NCBI RefSeq assembly: GCF_016920785.2
Contig: NW_024609836.1
Coordinates: 65,141,930-65,205,929 of the forward strand
DNA length: 64,000 bases
Reading direction: 5' to 3'
Source: Ixodes scapularis
Lineage: Eukaryota > Arthropoda > Arachnida > Ixodida > Ixodidae
Part shown: positions 44,111 through 54,653 of the stretch, in pieces
How the letters are laid out: each line of letters starts with the position of its first letter
Numbering within the stretch: the stretch's first letter is position 1
Translations under genes and position numbers: made by a program
The notes under the pieces: model-generated
What the model saw: the letters and a program-made list of their open reading frames with translations, nothing else
Told to the model about the DNA's origin: nothing
The model's database searches: none

Positions 44111-44566
44111 GTAACTGCGTAGCAACGTTAAAGTCAGGAAGCGTCGTCACCACTGGAAATTCATGAGTCAGAATAGAGAAATTTATTGCCAGGTGTTTGT
44201 ACTGTACCTATATCGCGCGCGAGAGTTCGAGCCTGCGTACTGCAAATTGGTTTTCTGGAATAATCGCAAATGATCGTTGATCACTACTGACACACTACTG
44301 GTATACTTCCGTTGTATAGATTACACACTGAGACGTTCTGTTATTGCGGGTACTGCACATTTACTGATACAACTCGTGATTATCTCTTATTGTCGAAGAG
44401 AAAACATAAAGGCTTGGACAGTTGGTTGTTTAAACTTAAAAACGTACAGCAAAAAAAAAAGACAAAAAACAACAACAACAACAACAACAAAAAACAACTC
44501 ATATACAAAAAAAAAAAAAGAAAGACAGAAAAAAAAAAACACGCGGCAAATTATTGCTTTTTATAA
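44111..44566. other. 5' flank of gene 2; (AAC)n and poly-A
   Basis: An (AAC)n run lies at about 44468-44490 among A-rich sequence. No gene is seen. Confidence 0.4.
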
Positions 44567-44640
44567 ACTGAAAAAGCCTGGCATATAGTCACGAGAAGCG
44601 GCCACTGAAATAGTAAACAGTGGATCGGCAGACAACGGAT
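44567..44640. repeat. fragment of inverted-repeat family E
   Basis: AAAGCCTGGCA and CACGAGAAGCGGCC match 31623-31690. One end only. Confidence 0.5.
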
Positions 44641-44819
44641 GAGAAGATAGATGGATGAATCTGGCTGAGCCCTTTGGATCGGGCGGTAGCTTACGCCACC
44701 TAGTCATTTTGTTTTACCACTTAAGCTTAGAATATTTAAATGTGAAAACTATATTCCCTCCGCCCTGAAAAGAAAGTGAGGCTATAAAACCCCCTTGCCA
44801 TCAGTGAATAAGAAAATAC

Positions 44820-45143
44820 CTAATTTTCTCTCGCTTTCTGCCACCATTCACTTAATCTTTGATTGGTAATCTCTACAGTCTTGAAATTTACTCTCCTTTC
44901 GCTGTCTCTGAAACCCAATGACTTTATTAAATCTATGTTGTCTTCGGTAGGCATAGGGTGAAGCCCTTTACAGTTGAGTGTCAAGTGCTCAGCCGTCTCG
45001 TCTTTCTTTCCACAAGCAGTGCGCACTGTATCCATTTCCTGGTACCTCGCTCTGTATGTTCTGGTTCGCAGAACACCCGTCTTCGCCTGCCTCAAACGAC
45101 AATGAGCTTTCCCTAGAATTATCATAAATGCTTTCTTTGGCAA
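44820..45143 (-). pseudogene. C-terminal fragment of a non-LTR retrotransposon ORF2
   Basis: The 107-codon frame reads LGKAHCRLRQAKTGVLRTRT then YRARYQEMDTVRTACGKK, DETAEHLTLNCKGL. This is the zinc-knuckle-like C-terminal region of many arthropod non-LTR polyproteins (RTG..R...Y, then CG...ET.EH....C). The first cysteine of the usual CxxC is replaced. Upstream RT is missing; immediately upstream on this strand lies the telomere-like tract. Confidence 0.65.
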
Positions 45144-45163
45144 TAACCGTTTTGTTTACTTTG

Positions 45164-45207
45164 TAGCTAACCTAACCTAACCTAACCGAACCTAACCTAA
45201 CCTAAGC
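45164..45207. repeat. telomere-like (CCTAA)n tract
   Basis: About eight consecutive CTAAC units, one mutated to CGAAC. On the minus strand this is TTAGG, the arthropod telomere repeat. It is interstitial here and lies just upstream of the non-LTR fragment. Confidence 0.75.
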
Positions 45208-45616
45208 CGCCACATTGTCGTAGCAGACGTCGAAGGCCAATATCAAGGCCGTGAAAAAAGTTTCAAGCGTTTATTTCAAGTTTCGTTGCAGTTTGCATTC
45301 TTGGTCATCCAGGTACATGTCAAAGAGCGAGATGAATGCGAGTGGATGAATCTTCTTGTTTGTCCAGTGGGACTTTCCAGCGCCTGTTACCAGGCGGAAT
45401 TTTCCATGTTGCGCATGGATTCCTTGGAATTTGGGCTTTTTCAAACCTTGACTAACATTACTAGTGCTAACCAGCTAGTTTATATATGACCGCATGGTAC
45501 TAGGGACGACTATACCGACGACGGAAGCCCAACAGCAGAAGCAGCAGCAGAAGCTCCAAGAGCCCCAACAGCAAATGGTGCCGAAAATCCTGTGAGTACC
45601 AATTTCGGCTGGCCTT

Positions 45617-45690
45617 GGGGGGGGGGGGGGGGGGGGGGGGGGGGAGGGGGAGGGGGGAGGGGGAGGGGGGAGGGAGGGGGGCCAAAAATT
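45617..45690. repeat. long poly-G and GGGGA tract
   Basis: About 27 consecutive G followed by GAGGGGG-type repeats. It has strong G-quadruplex potential; the exact length is unsafe because such runs are hard to sequence. Confidence 0.85.
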
Positions 45691-45699
45691 TAAAGTGTT

Positions 45700-45975
45700 C
45701 CGATTGGCCCGACTGTGGTATCATTGAAAAGAGCTCCAAAAATGCTGTACATTGGTATACTTTGTTCTTGGATTTGGCCCGGGCCAACCTTTTGGACCCA
45801 AATCTGGGCAACTAAATTTGGCCCTACCTAGGCGTGTTGGGTACCGTTCGATTTGTCTCATCGAGCCCTTTCCAACGATACCAAAGATGGCCAGTTTTGT
45901 TTTGGCCCGGGCCAAATTTGGCAATCTTGCAAATTTTTGGATTTGGCCCCACTTGGTCGTGTAATATATCAAGCG
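45700..45975. repeat. diverged tandem repeat with TTGGCCCGGGCCAA palindromes
   Basis: A perfect 14-bp palindrome TTGGCCCGGGCCAA occurs about 45774 and again 129 bp later (about 45903). Each is preceded by related TTGAAAAGAGCTCCAAAAATG / TTTCCAACGATACCAAAGATG text and accompanied by AATTTGGC words. The apparent frames on both strands follow from the palindromes. Confidence 0.6.
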
Positions 45976-46441
45976 AAAGGTCTTGCCGAGTATTATCCAG
46001 CAATTTAAGTCCGGTCGCGCTGCGACCAATATGAAGCGAGATGCAATTCTTCAAACGTTTAAATTTGGCGCCAAGTGCCAGGGTTGCCAGACTGCCTGTA
46101 TGTGAAGTAGTTAAACTTGGCATAATTATTAGGCCCACCCCGGCGAGAGGGGTCGAAAGCTAAAATTGAGCTCTGGTGCAAGTCTAGACGTGCTAGGCGT
46201 GCCTAGTTACCGTTTGTTTTGTCGTAGTTGGTGTCAGTGTTATTAAAAGAGTATATACATGACCTTTTCTAAATACAAAGTACAAATATATGGAGATTTT
46301 AACCTTCCTGGTCTTGATTGGTCGACTGGAGCGGTGTCGCGTATGAATAGTGTTACTTCTAGAAAAGCGTAATGGTTACTTTCTTTTTCAAATTTCTGTG
46401 GGTTTACGGAGTTTAACTTTTGCAAAAATACTGCAGATAAC

Positions 46442-46987
46442 GTGCTTGATTTATGCTTATCAAATGCACCCATAGAGTATCTTCTTCCGGCTGTTATACC
46501 TTTGGTGCCTGTCGATGCATATCATCCTCCTTTTGTAGTTCAGTTTTGTTTGTCATGTAGGCCCCGTGCAAATCATCAGTTGTTGTCGCTTTGTTATCGA
46601 AATGGAGACTATGGCGGTTTCTACGATAGTCTTGTTCAGCATAATTGGTCTGATGTTTTATCGGATCAAAATGCTGAATCAGCCACTACAAAATTGACTA
46701 CTGTAGTGTCTACTGCAATAAGCGTTTTTATTCCGAAACAGCAAGCACATACACCTAAGTATCCCAGCTGGTTCTCTAGAGAGCTAAAACGCCTCTTTCG
46801 AAATACGTCTCACTGTAATCGAATGTATAAAAAAACAGGACGAACCGTCTGGTACGATAAATTCAGTGTTTACCGTGCTTTGGTGAAAAAAGTCTATAAA
46901 AAGGATAAGCTATTGCACTCGTCGAATGTTGAAAAGAGTTTAACCAGAGAAAAAAAAAGAACCTCGGACATTCTGGCGCTATGCTGA
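46442..46987 (+). pseudogene. non-LTR ORF2, endonuclease end and linker
   Basis: The start NVLDLCLSNAP is the conserved end of the endonuclease. Then come VPVDAYHPPFVVQF in place of the SDHxP motif, and the basic linker PSWFSRELKRLFRNT with VYRALVKKVYKKDK. The catalytic SDH histidine region is altered. The frame is lost at 46985 and continues in the next frame as a 72-codon piece (46995-47213). Confidence 0.8.
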
Positions 46988-47412
46988 AAACCACATGCGC
47001 GATAACGCACAAACCTTATGCTTACGTGAATCAACTGGCTATTTGTCCTCGCCAATTGACATAGCTAATGGTTTTTCTGATTACTTTAGTCACTACTATT
47101 CTAGTTTTAGAACTGCCGGTGCATCAGACAACATTAACAACACAGAATTTTTATCTGCTTTTACTGTCGATGTCTCAGAAGTTCTTGAGGCGATAAAAAA
47201 AATTAAAACCTAAGTTCTCAACGGGAATGGACGGTATACCTAATTTTATTATTAAGGCTTGTTCCAATATATTCGCTCCCATTTTGGAACATATATTTAA
47301 TATATCTCTCAGGAAGGGTACTCTCCCTAGTTTGTGGAAGTCTTTTATAGTTTAGCCCATATTCAAAGCTGGTGATCCGTCATTAGTTAGTAACTATCGT
47401 CCCGTTTCGTTA

Positions 47413-48405
47413 TTGTGCGGTTTTGCGAAGGTTTTCGAAATGTTTATGCATAACCGGATCTCAAATTATCTCAGTCAAAAAATTAGTCCTTTTCAGCATA
47501 GTTTTTTAAATGGAAAGTCCGTTGAAACAAATTTGTGCTCTTTTCTAGATTTCTCTGTGCCGATAGTCACAAACAGAGGCCAAATTGATGCCGTATATTT
47601 TGACATGTCGAAGGCTTTCGACCGTGTAGATCATACTTTACTCCTCTGCAAACTTTCTTTTTATGGCATGTGCCCAAAACTTTATGAATGGTTCAGGAGC
47701 TACTTGAGTTTACGCAGTAATATTGTTCGTTTTGGCAACTCTTTTTTGAAGTGTTTTACATCAACTTCTGGTGTACCCCAAGGTTCGAACTTGGGACCAC
47801 TGTTGTTTATTTTGTTTGTAAACGATATAGTATCACGCGTCAATCATTCATACGTCCTTCTTTTTGCTGACGACATAAAATTCTTTTTAAATATTAAAAA
47901 CCATAGTGATTGTACTCTATTGCAGACTGAAATTGGTGCAATTTCTGAGTGGTGTGAAAAAAATGCTGTGCCGCTAAATCCTGAAAAAACTAAAGTGATT
48001 TCCTTATCAAAAAAGCGGGACGTTTTCTTTTATTCTGATGTGCTCGAGGGGAATGTGATTGATCGTGTATCTCTGGTAAGAGACCTTGGCGTGTATATTG
48101 ATAGTACTCTATCATTCACTGCGCACGTCTCTAAGATCGTTGGATCAGCGATAAGAAAGTTGGGAATGATCACACGTTTATCGAGTTCTTTTACTTCACC
48201 ATTATCTGTAGTGCGTTTATTTTGTAGCCTTGTACGCTCAGAACTTGAATTTGGTTCGATTAGTTGGAATTCACTATCTGTAACACAAGTTGAAAGCATT
48301 GAGCGTGTGCAGGAGAGGTTTGGGCGAATTATTTATGACCGATACATTGGTCGGAAATTGTTTTTTAGTTACGATTCGTTGCCGCCTTTATTTAGCCTTG
48401 AATAG
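47413..48405 (+). pseudogene. non-LTR reverse transcriptase
   Basis: The open frame of 330 codons carries the RT palm: VYFDMSKAFDRVDH (residues 62-75), SGVPQGSNLGPLLFILF (119-135) and the catalytic FADD (151-154), then LGVYIDSTLSFTAHV and the C-terminal RLFCSLVRSELEFGSISWN. Upstream sequence for the first RT motifs (STGMDGIPNFIIKAC, NYRPVSLL) is present at 47222-47412 but contains a stop. All catalytic aspartates visible here are kept, so decay is moderate. Confidence 0.9.
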
Positions 48406-48853
48406 CTATCAACGAGGAGGGCTGTTAGAGATATTCATTTTCTTCATAAGGTAGTGCATGATACTGTTAATACTGAAAATTTACTGATGAATTTAGAGTT
48501 TCATGTGCCAATCAGAGCTAGTCGCCATTTTTCAACATTTGATCCTACTAGAATTTGTGAATCATCGCCATTGTGTCGTATGCAGTCTGCCTATAATGTT
48601 ATATGCGATTGTGATGTTGATATTTTTCTTGACTTTGTTAGTTTCAAGTCGGCCTTGAAAAAGTATATTTTATCCAACCAAAGATTAATCTAAGCTTGTA
48701 CTGGCTCTGTAAACTTGTATTTGTGTCCTTACAAAATGTCTGTGTAATTTTGTGCATGTTTGTATGTTTAATAGTGTTGCTCTAAACACGAAATGACAGT
48801 GCACCAGACAAAAGGCGTTACAGCTGTTTGTGGGTGCTAAAGAAAAATAAAAC

Positions 48854-48884
<31 letters not shown>

Positions 48885-49440
48885 CGCTTTCCTCACTAGC
48901 TGAAATTCAGTACGGCGTACCTCAGTGATCGATTATTTGGTCATTATCGATTCTTTTACACATTAATCAGATTGCAAACATTCCGAAAACACCTTTATAT
49001 AATTCTATACGCGGATGATAAAAATGGTTTGTTCTCCGTCAAGTGATCAGAAAGACTAGAAAGAGAGGCGAATACTTCGCTAAAAAAATTCACTTGTGCT
49101 TATCATCTAATAAGCTACAGTTGGATGCCTAAAGGACAAAATGTATAATTTTTAAAGCAAAAAGTAACCACATTACTGGACAAATTAACATCAATTTCAT
49201 ATTTTTGAGTATAGAACGCATGGAATAATTTAAATATCTTGGTATTTGTTTCCATAAAAATATAAGCTGCACAGTAAATGTGAATGATCCCGGAAGAGAA
49301 ATTTCTCGATCAATTTGCTTAAGGTTTAGGTTAAAATATCTTCTTTCAGGGCAAATTGTAGTATTGTTTGTTGGCTTGCGGCCATGACAACACACTAACT
49401 TTAAACAAATACTTCCATTACGAAAACGAGCGGTTCGGCT
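48885..49440 (+). pseudogene. second, more decayed non-LTR RT fragment
   Basis: Directly after the (ATT)n tail, fragments of another RT are readable across frames: EIQYGVPQ, then LLHINQIANIPKTPL, a shift into LYADD-like TATACGCGGATGAT, and later FKYLGICFHKNISCTVNV. The order matches GVPQGS..., YADD and the FKYLG block of CR1/Jockey-type elements. Many stops are present. Confidence 0.6.
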
Positions 49441-49763
49441 AATTCATTTTCTACCTCTGTCCTAATCCTTCGCTCCTTGTGTTATCGAACATAAAATATT
49501 GTAATTGCAAAAACATTTCTGCTTGAAGTTCGCGATTTCAATACATTCACATATCAACACTGATTTTGTCAACTTTTTCGACACATTGCCACATAAACAA
49601 ACAAATTATAACCTAACACATGAGCGAGTTTGAAAACAAAAAGTTTGATATAATTACGGAAACTAACAATTATCTTATCACATCCCGGGTGTCCTCAACA
49701 AACATCTTCGCACCTACCAACTGACACGTGCATTTCATTCTGTGTTCCTTTGCAAAAAATATG

Positions 49764-50154
49764 TTAAGAAAACCCTGAAAAAAAAATTTTTTTTAACAGT
49801 TTGGCTGGGACTTACGTGCCCAAAAATTAATTTTACGCGAAAAAAAAGAACAAAAATTAGAGGAATATTGACGGCGACTTAGTCCGTAGTCACCTCCTTT
49901 CCACCTGTTTTTTCTCTCGGCACTTCGGGCGCATGGAGGTGAGGTGGATCGGCTTGGCCATCACGTTGAGGTGGAAAGCATGTATGACCATTCCGTGACG
50001 TCATGGACTTTGCGTGCAGAATTTCAAATAAATCTCGCGCCGTCAATATTGCTCCAACATATTTTTTCCCGTAAAATTGTTTTTTTCTTACGCGTGTCCC
50101 TCCCGGACTGTTTAAAAAAAAAAACCTTTTTTTCTCTTTTTAGGGGTTCTTTAA
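49764..50154. mobile_element. MITE family A, copy 2 (inverted relative to copy 1)
   Basis: Ends TTAAGAAAACCCTGAAA and (right, reverse complement) TTAAAGAACCCCTAAAA. The interior in reverse complement follows 2343-2747 closely: AAAGTCCATGACGTCACGG, TTCCACCTCAAC, GCCGATCCACC and AGGAGGTGACT. Confidence 0.75.
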
Positions 50155-50339
50155 GGATTATCTACTCATCTGTAATGAAGTGCTGTAAGCTAGAAATTTG
50201 TGCCATGTGTACTACTTGCAATTTTTGAAAACGAGCCTGTTGGCGAATTGATACGAATATTGAAAGGATAAAATATCAAGGACAAGGACGGAACAACAAA
50301 AAAACTTCCTTCATTTATTTTACTTAGCAAAAACATAGG

Positions 50340-50760
50340 ACACAAAATATAGACACTTCCCCCCCCCCCCCCACCCCTAAGTTTTCAACGTTCTCGATGG
50401 GAAAAGGAGAAATTTGTTAACGGAAAGGGAAGTTTTCTATAAGTTCATGAAGCACTAGCGTCACGACAAGGTATCAGTATTCTAGTCTCACCTCCGGCCA
50501 GTGCTTAAAGTCAGGAGGATTCAGGGGTACTCGGACCGCACCCCCCCCCCCCCTCCCCCCGCCCGTTAATTTGGACGGGGGTCTGATACCCCCTTGGGGA
50601 GTAAAACCAGCCGTCAAAACGCTGTCAGCATTTTGATGCACGGGCATGTTATTAGTTTAAAGGCACTTTGCTTCTTAAAATATGCCCCACCAAGCCCCCC
50701 CCCCCCCCACTCTTCCCCCCTCCACCCCCCCCCCCCCCCCCCCCCCCTCAACCCCCGGGT
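50340..50760. repeat. cluster of poly-C tracts
   Basis: Several C runs lie at about 50359-50371, 50541-50553, 50696-50708 and 50728-50746, separated by unrelated sequence. The minus strand is correspondingly G-rich. Confidence 0.7.
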
Positions 50761-52137
50761 GACCACAACAGAGACCCCCTGCCACCGGTTGGAGACTTTA
50801 AGCACTATCTATGGTGTCACCTATTCGACCTCTGGCTTTATTAGTGATACTGAAGGTGGAGAAACATGGTTGTTCCCTTTGGCAGTCCCCATGGCAAATG
50901 ATTCAATGATGTATCTCGCAAATCTGCTGTTGTGCCCGCTTATTATTTGAGTATCGGAAAACTTCGGAGACAGGCATCACACGTGGATGCCGATTAGATG
51001 AAAAGACTCATTTGAAACGTTTGATGCTTCCAAGTTGTCCTCTTTGAGTCAGTGGTTAACGCATCTCCCAGCTTTTCCGATGTACTGACTGCAGCAGCTT
51101 ATTGGTGTTGAATAAACCTTTTTTTACAAGATACTTGGCATGTTCAACATTGTTCCCTCTGGGACTGTTGGTTTCATTTATCTTTTTGCACGTGTGCTTA
51201 AAGCGTATACTACAAAAAAAAACAAAAAAAAAAACACTCGTGTCGAATTTGGAGGCGATAGATGTTAAATGGTGCGCGCAATTGGGCATGCAGGGAATCA
51301 CAGCGAAACGACTGCTCTGTAACAGCGAAGCTGTTATGTGCTGGGATCTGGAAGAAAAAGCGTCCATGGATGTTAACGTAAACTGCCCGTTTGAATGGTG
51401 CTCGTTCGTTCCGATTGGTCGTGGCAAGCATAAATAAAAAGAGGGGGCAACCCGTGTGAGTCAGCCTTCCTTGGCATTATTAGATAGTCAGAGTGTGCTG
51501 TGACAAGGCTGAAGCCAGAACGCGCTGTTGTAACCTTATTTTCTTTCGTTCACTTCCGCGCAGTCCTTGAGGTGTGCTTCGGAAAATTGGGTTTAGAAGT
51601 TGCCCATAAATGACCATAAGGCAATGATCACCTTAGTCCCTAAGAATTAAAAAAAGACAATTAAACAACGAAGTTGTGTAAGGGTCTTCATTGCAATCAT
51701 ATGTAAATCGATTAAATACCGAAAAGACGTCGTAAAGTTGTCGCAATGTTGTCGTAAAGTTATCGTAAATATAACGGTTTGGCTGGTCCTCCATCTTCAC
51801 GTGGAGTGTATGGGCTTTACAATTTTTTTTTTTTGGTAACAGCTTGCAGAAGTTGTGGCCTGAAAATGAATCTCTCAAGGGTGAAAGGAAGTAGGTCTGC
51901 AGGAAAACTTGCTTTAATCAACCTCTGATGCTGCAACGTGAGGCTACATTCGGACAAATGCGTACTCGACTTGGATATTCGAATAAGTTAATAGAATACT
52001 GTGTGGGCACAACAAGATATTCGTGAAATAAATCATTGAATAATGTGCCATAGGCGACTGTCAACAGCAATATTTCTGAACCTTCATTATCACTCACAAA
52101 GACGGGTGTCAAATTCCTAACGCCAGAGATTACTACA
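50761..52137. other. no supported gene
   Basis: Frames of up to 123 codons lie on both strands around 51056-51437 and mirror each other's low-complexity parts. No domain is seen. Confidence 0.3.
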
Positions 52138-52417
52138 TTACTCATACCTCGTCGTGACGCTAGTGATTTTCGAACTCTTAACCTTAAACTGAATTTCGCT
52201 TTTCCCACCTTGACTCGCACCGGCGAGGTGGGTATGCGACGCCGGAGAGAGGGACAGTTTTCGGAGGGCGGGCGGACAGAGTTTTTGAGTCGGGAACGGA
52301 ACCTGGCATTTGTGGTTGCGTGGTGATCCGCGGAAGAGGGCGGCCGGGTGACGCCATACTTGAGGCTTCTTCATCGTTAGATTCGCAGCCGTCGAATTCC
52401 TGCTGGACTACCATCAC
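52138..52417 (-). pseudogene. unrecognised coding-like fragment
   Basis: The minus frame begins MMVVQQEFDGCESNDEEASS and continues with a Pro/Ser/Thr-rich stretch SPGRPLPRITTQPQ. It ends in either of two frames, one giving SQGGKSEIQFKVKSSKITSV. The composition (acidic then Pro/Ser-rich then Lys-rich) looks protein-like, and a one-base shift near 52210 would join the two frames. It may be an ORF1 fragment of a mobile element; no family is recognised. Confidence 0.35.
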
Positions 52418-52729
52418 GGTAAGCCCGACGATTCCCCTTCGACTTCAATTGGAGTGAGGCCTGCCCTTTGAACTTTTCGGACTTCACGCTTTTTTCTATT
52501 TGTTCTCCCGTCCGACGTTTTGTTCCTTCATTGTATTGTCCAATGTTCTGTAAAGAATGTTTTGTTGTGAAATAGACATGGAACTCCAAGTCTAAATGAA
52601 CCAACCAATTTATTCGTTACAGAATCCTCGGGCATTTGAGAAACATACACTGCCCACGGTTCACAGGCTCCTTCCTAAGTGCCTACCGGTTAAGTCCCAA
52701 GAAAAAAAGTAATTTCAGGTGAATTTTTT

Positions 52730-52860
52730 TGAATCCCGTTAAATCCGGTGACTACCGATAATATCCGGTGAATCCAGGCAAGCCCGGTGCCTCTAGTAAA
52801 TTCGTCTGATTTCCGGTGAAATCCGGCTATACTGAAAGTGAAAATCCAGTGAAATTGATC
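52730..52860. repeat. irregular TCCGGTGAA repeats
   Basis: ATCCGGTGA, ATCCGGTGAA, CCCGGTG, TTCCGGTGAAATCCGG and ATCCAGTGAA recur every 20-40 bp over about 130 bp. It is low-order and diverged. Confidence 0.5.
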
Positions 52861-54544
52861 TTTTAGTGGAAATGACTTTCCGGTAAAATATATTTTTCAA
52901 TATGACATCCTAGCGTATCCTCGCCCAAGTGGAAACCCGACATAGTTTCTGGTAGGTTTTCTTACAGTCGCTGTGGACTGCGAGCACACTGCCATGAAAA
53001 TATCGGAGGAAAGACTGTCTTAATGTACTGGGTACAACTACGCAAAATTGTACTTGGTGGGGTCGGCTTCGACTGCCTGCTGCATGTAGCAAAGGAGGAG
53101 TCCATCCTCGCTGTGCTCATATTCATCTACCGACCGATCCGTCCCGTTTTTTTTCGGTTTGATTGGGCTGAATGAAGCATCGAGATCGTTTTAGGCACAT
53201 CTCTTCTTTTTGCTGGGCTCCTTGCAGCTCGTCTCGGCTCACTGGAAGACACCAGGAGCCCTAGTCTGGACTTCTGGCGGAAAAGTCGGCGACAAATCCA
53301 GCACATGTGATTCGCGGGCACCAAAGTCTGTATCTATGAGCATCAACAGCATCAACTGTTATTGTTCTGTGTGGTTGTGTCAGGCCTGAGCTGTTACTCC
53401 CTACTCATTCCTTTCCTTTTTTTAATCATTATATTTTTGGGTCTTAGTTCATATCACTTTCAATTTTCGGAGTAGCCGGTGACATTTCAAGGCTGCCAAA
53501 TCTTCATAGCACCATCTATTTTTTTCTTCTTCTTCCCATTGCAAGAAAAGGCAACAGAAAACATAAATCAAATAAATATTTTTAAACCAACGATCGTGCT
53601 GCTTTTATATAGCCTCTACATCCTTCAAATTTAGATCAATAAAAAGTTGTTGTTTATAGGGATGCTGAACGGAAATCTGGATTCCACAAAACACGCGACA
53701 AAAGCGTGCAATGGGACACTACAAACAGCAAAACAGCACTCATACAGGATTATCTTGAACGGATCACCGTATTTTTCAAGAAAAGGAGGCGCGTTTGAAT
53801 GAAATGTTCACGTCATGTGGCTCCGAGAAGGAGAGGGAACGGCCTTGCGTCTTCTCCGCCTCGCCGCCTTGAGGGAGCAAAGCGAAGAGAGGAGGAAACT
53901 AGGTATCTTCAGGGTCACACGCCTCGTCGGCCTGGTTCAATTTCGACCTCTTTTTCCGAAAATACGGCCGTCCATTTGAGATATCGCCTTAAGAGTAGTG
54001 TTGTAGGAATTGTAGCGCCCCGCCTACATCTCCTGCATTGTTTTTTTTTATTCCCAATTTCGGTTCACTGCCCCTTTAAGCTAAATAGTCAATAAAAAGT
54101 TGTTGTTTAAGTTAAATTGCTTCTTCTGCGTTGCATTCAATGATCGCACAAACTAAACAAAACAAATCTGAATTTTTATAAGAAAAATTATATTGTTTTA
54201 ATCTGCTTTTAACTAATAAAATAGTTAACTAATGTCAATCTCATTACGAGTGTATTAAAGCAATGTCGTTATAATGTTCCGTATTCCTTGTCACTTTTTT
54301 ATAGTCTGGGAAGATTCTTTTTTGTTGCTGCTGCCCTTGCTAGGGTTTAATTCTGACGTTAGTCTTGGCGCCAAGTGAATGGTTTTTGAATGTCAGCTCA
54401 ACCTGGAAGGCGTTGAATTTTGTGTAATATAACAAGTTGCTGAGGAAATCAGGGGCGCCTTAAACAAGGGCACATGATCGTACTGAATGCGATCTACGCA
54501 CTCAAGGTCAGAAGTGGAAAACAAAATCACAAGCGCCATATATG
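52861..54544. other. no supported gene
   Basis: 53800-54080 ends in CACTGCCCCTTTAAGC, similar to the TTAAAGGG termini of local MITEs, so this may be half of an element. Otherwise it is spacer. Confidence 0.35.
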
Positions 54545-54653
54545 TTTTCTCGATGCAAGACTTTATTTAGTCTAAGAGCCTTGTCTGAAGTGTCTTCCAG
54601 CTTCAGATGCAGGCATCGTCTACAGCATCAGTTGCCTCTGGCACCTTGTGTCC
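54545..54653 (-). CDS. candidate terminal exon of the Kunitz-like gene
   Basis: The acceptor CTTTCAG ends at 54654. AATAAA follows on the minus strand at 54562-54567. In phase 1, as required by the Kunitz exon at 58.1 kb, it reads G-TQGARGN and stops at 54628. In the next frame it reads GHKVPEATDAVDDACI and stops at 54603, which looks more protein-like and supplies a cysteine but would need a different junction. The 3.5-kb intron between is plausible. The link to the Kunitz exon is inference. Confidence 0.4.

Larger units (their letters stand above)
46255..48890 (+). mobile_element. 2.6-kb 5'-truncated non-LTR retrotransposon
   Basis: It starts inside the endonuclease (VQIYGDFNLPGLDWS at about 46285) and runs through the linker (46442-46987), the RT (47413-48405) and a C-terminal tail (48454-48693). 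The 3' end has AATAAAACATT followed by a (ATT)n run. Type: Jockey/CR1/I group. Stops or frameshifts lie at about 46370, 46985, 47212, 47355 and 48404. The element reads in the plus direction. Confidence 0.9.

Noticed and set aside
44277..44588. Lysine/threonine/asparagine-rich frames
   Set aside because: Produced by the (AAC)n and poly-A tracts.
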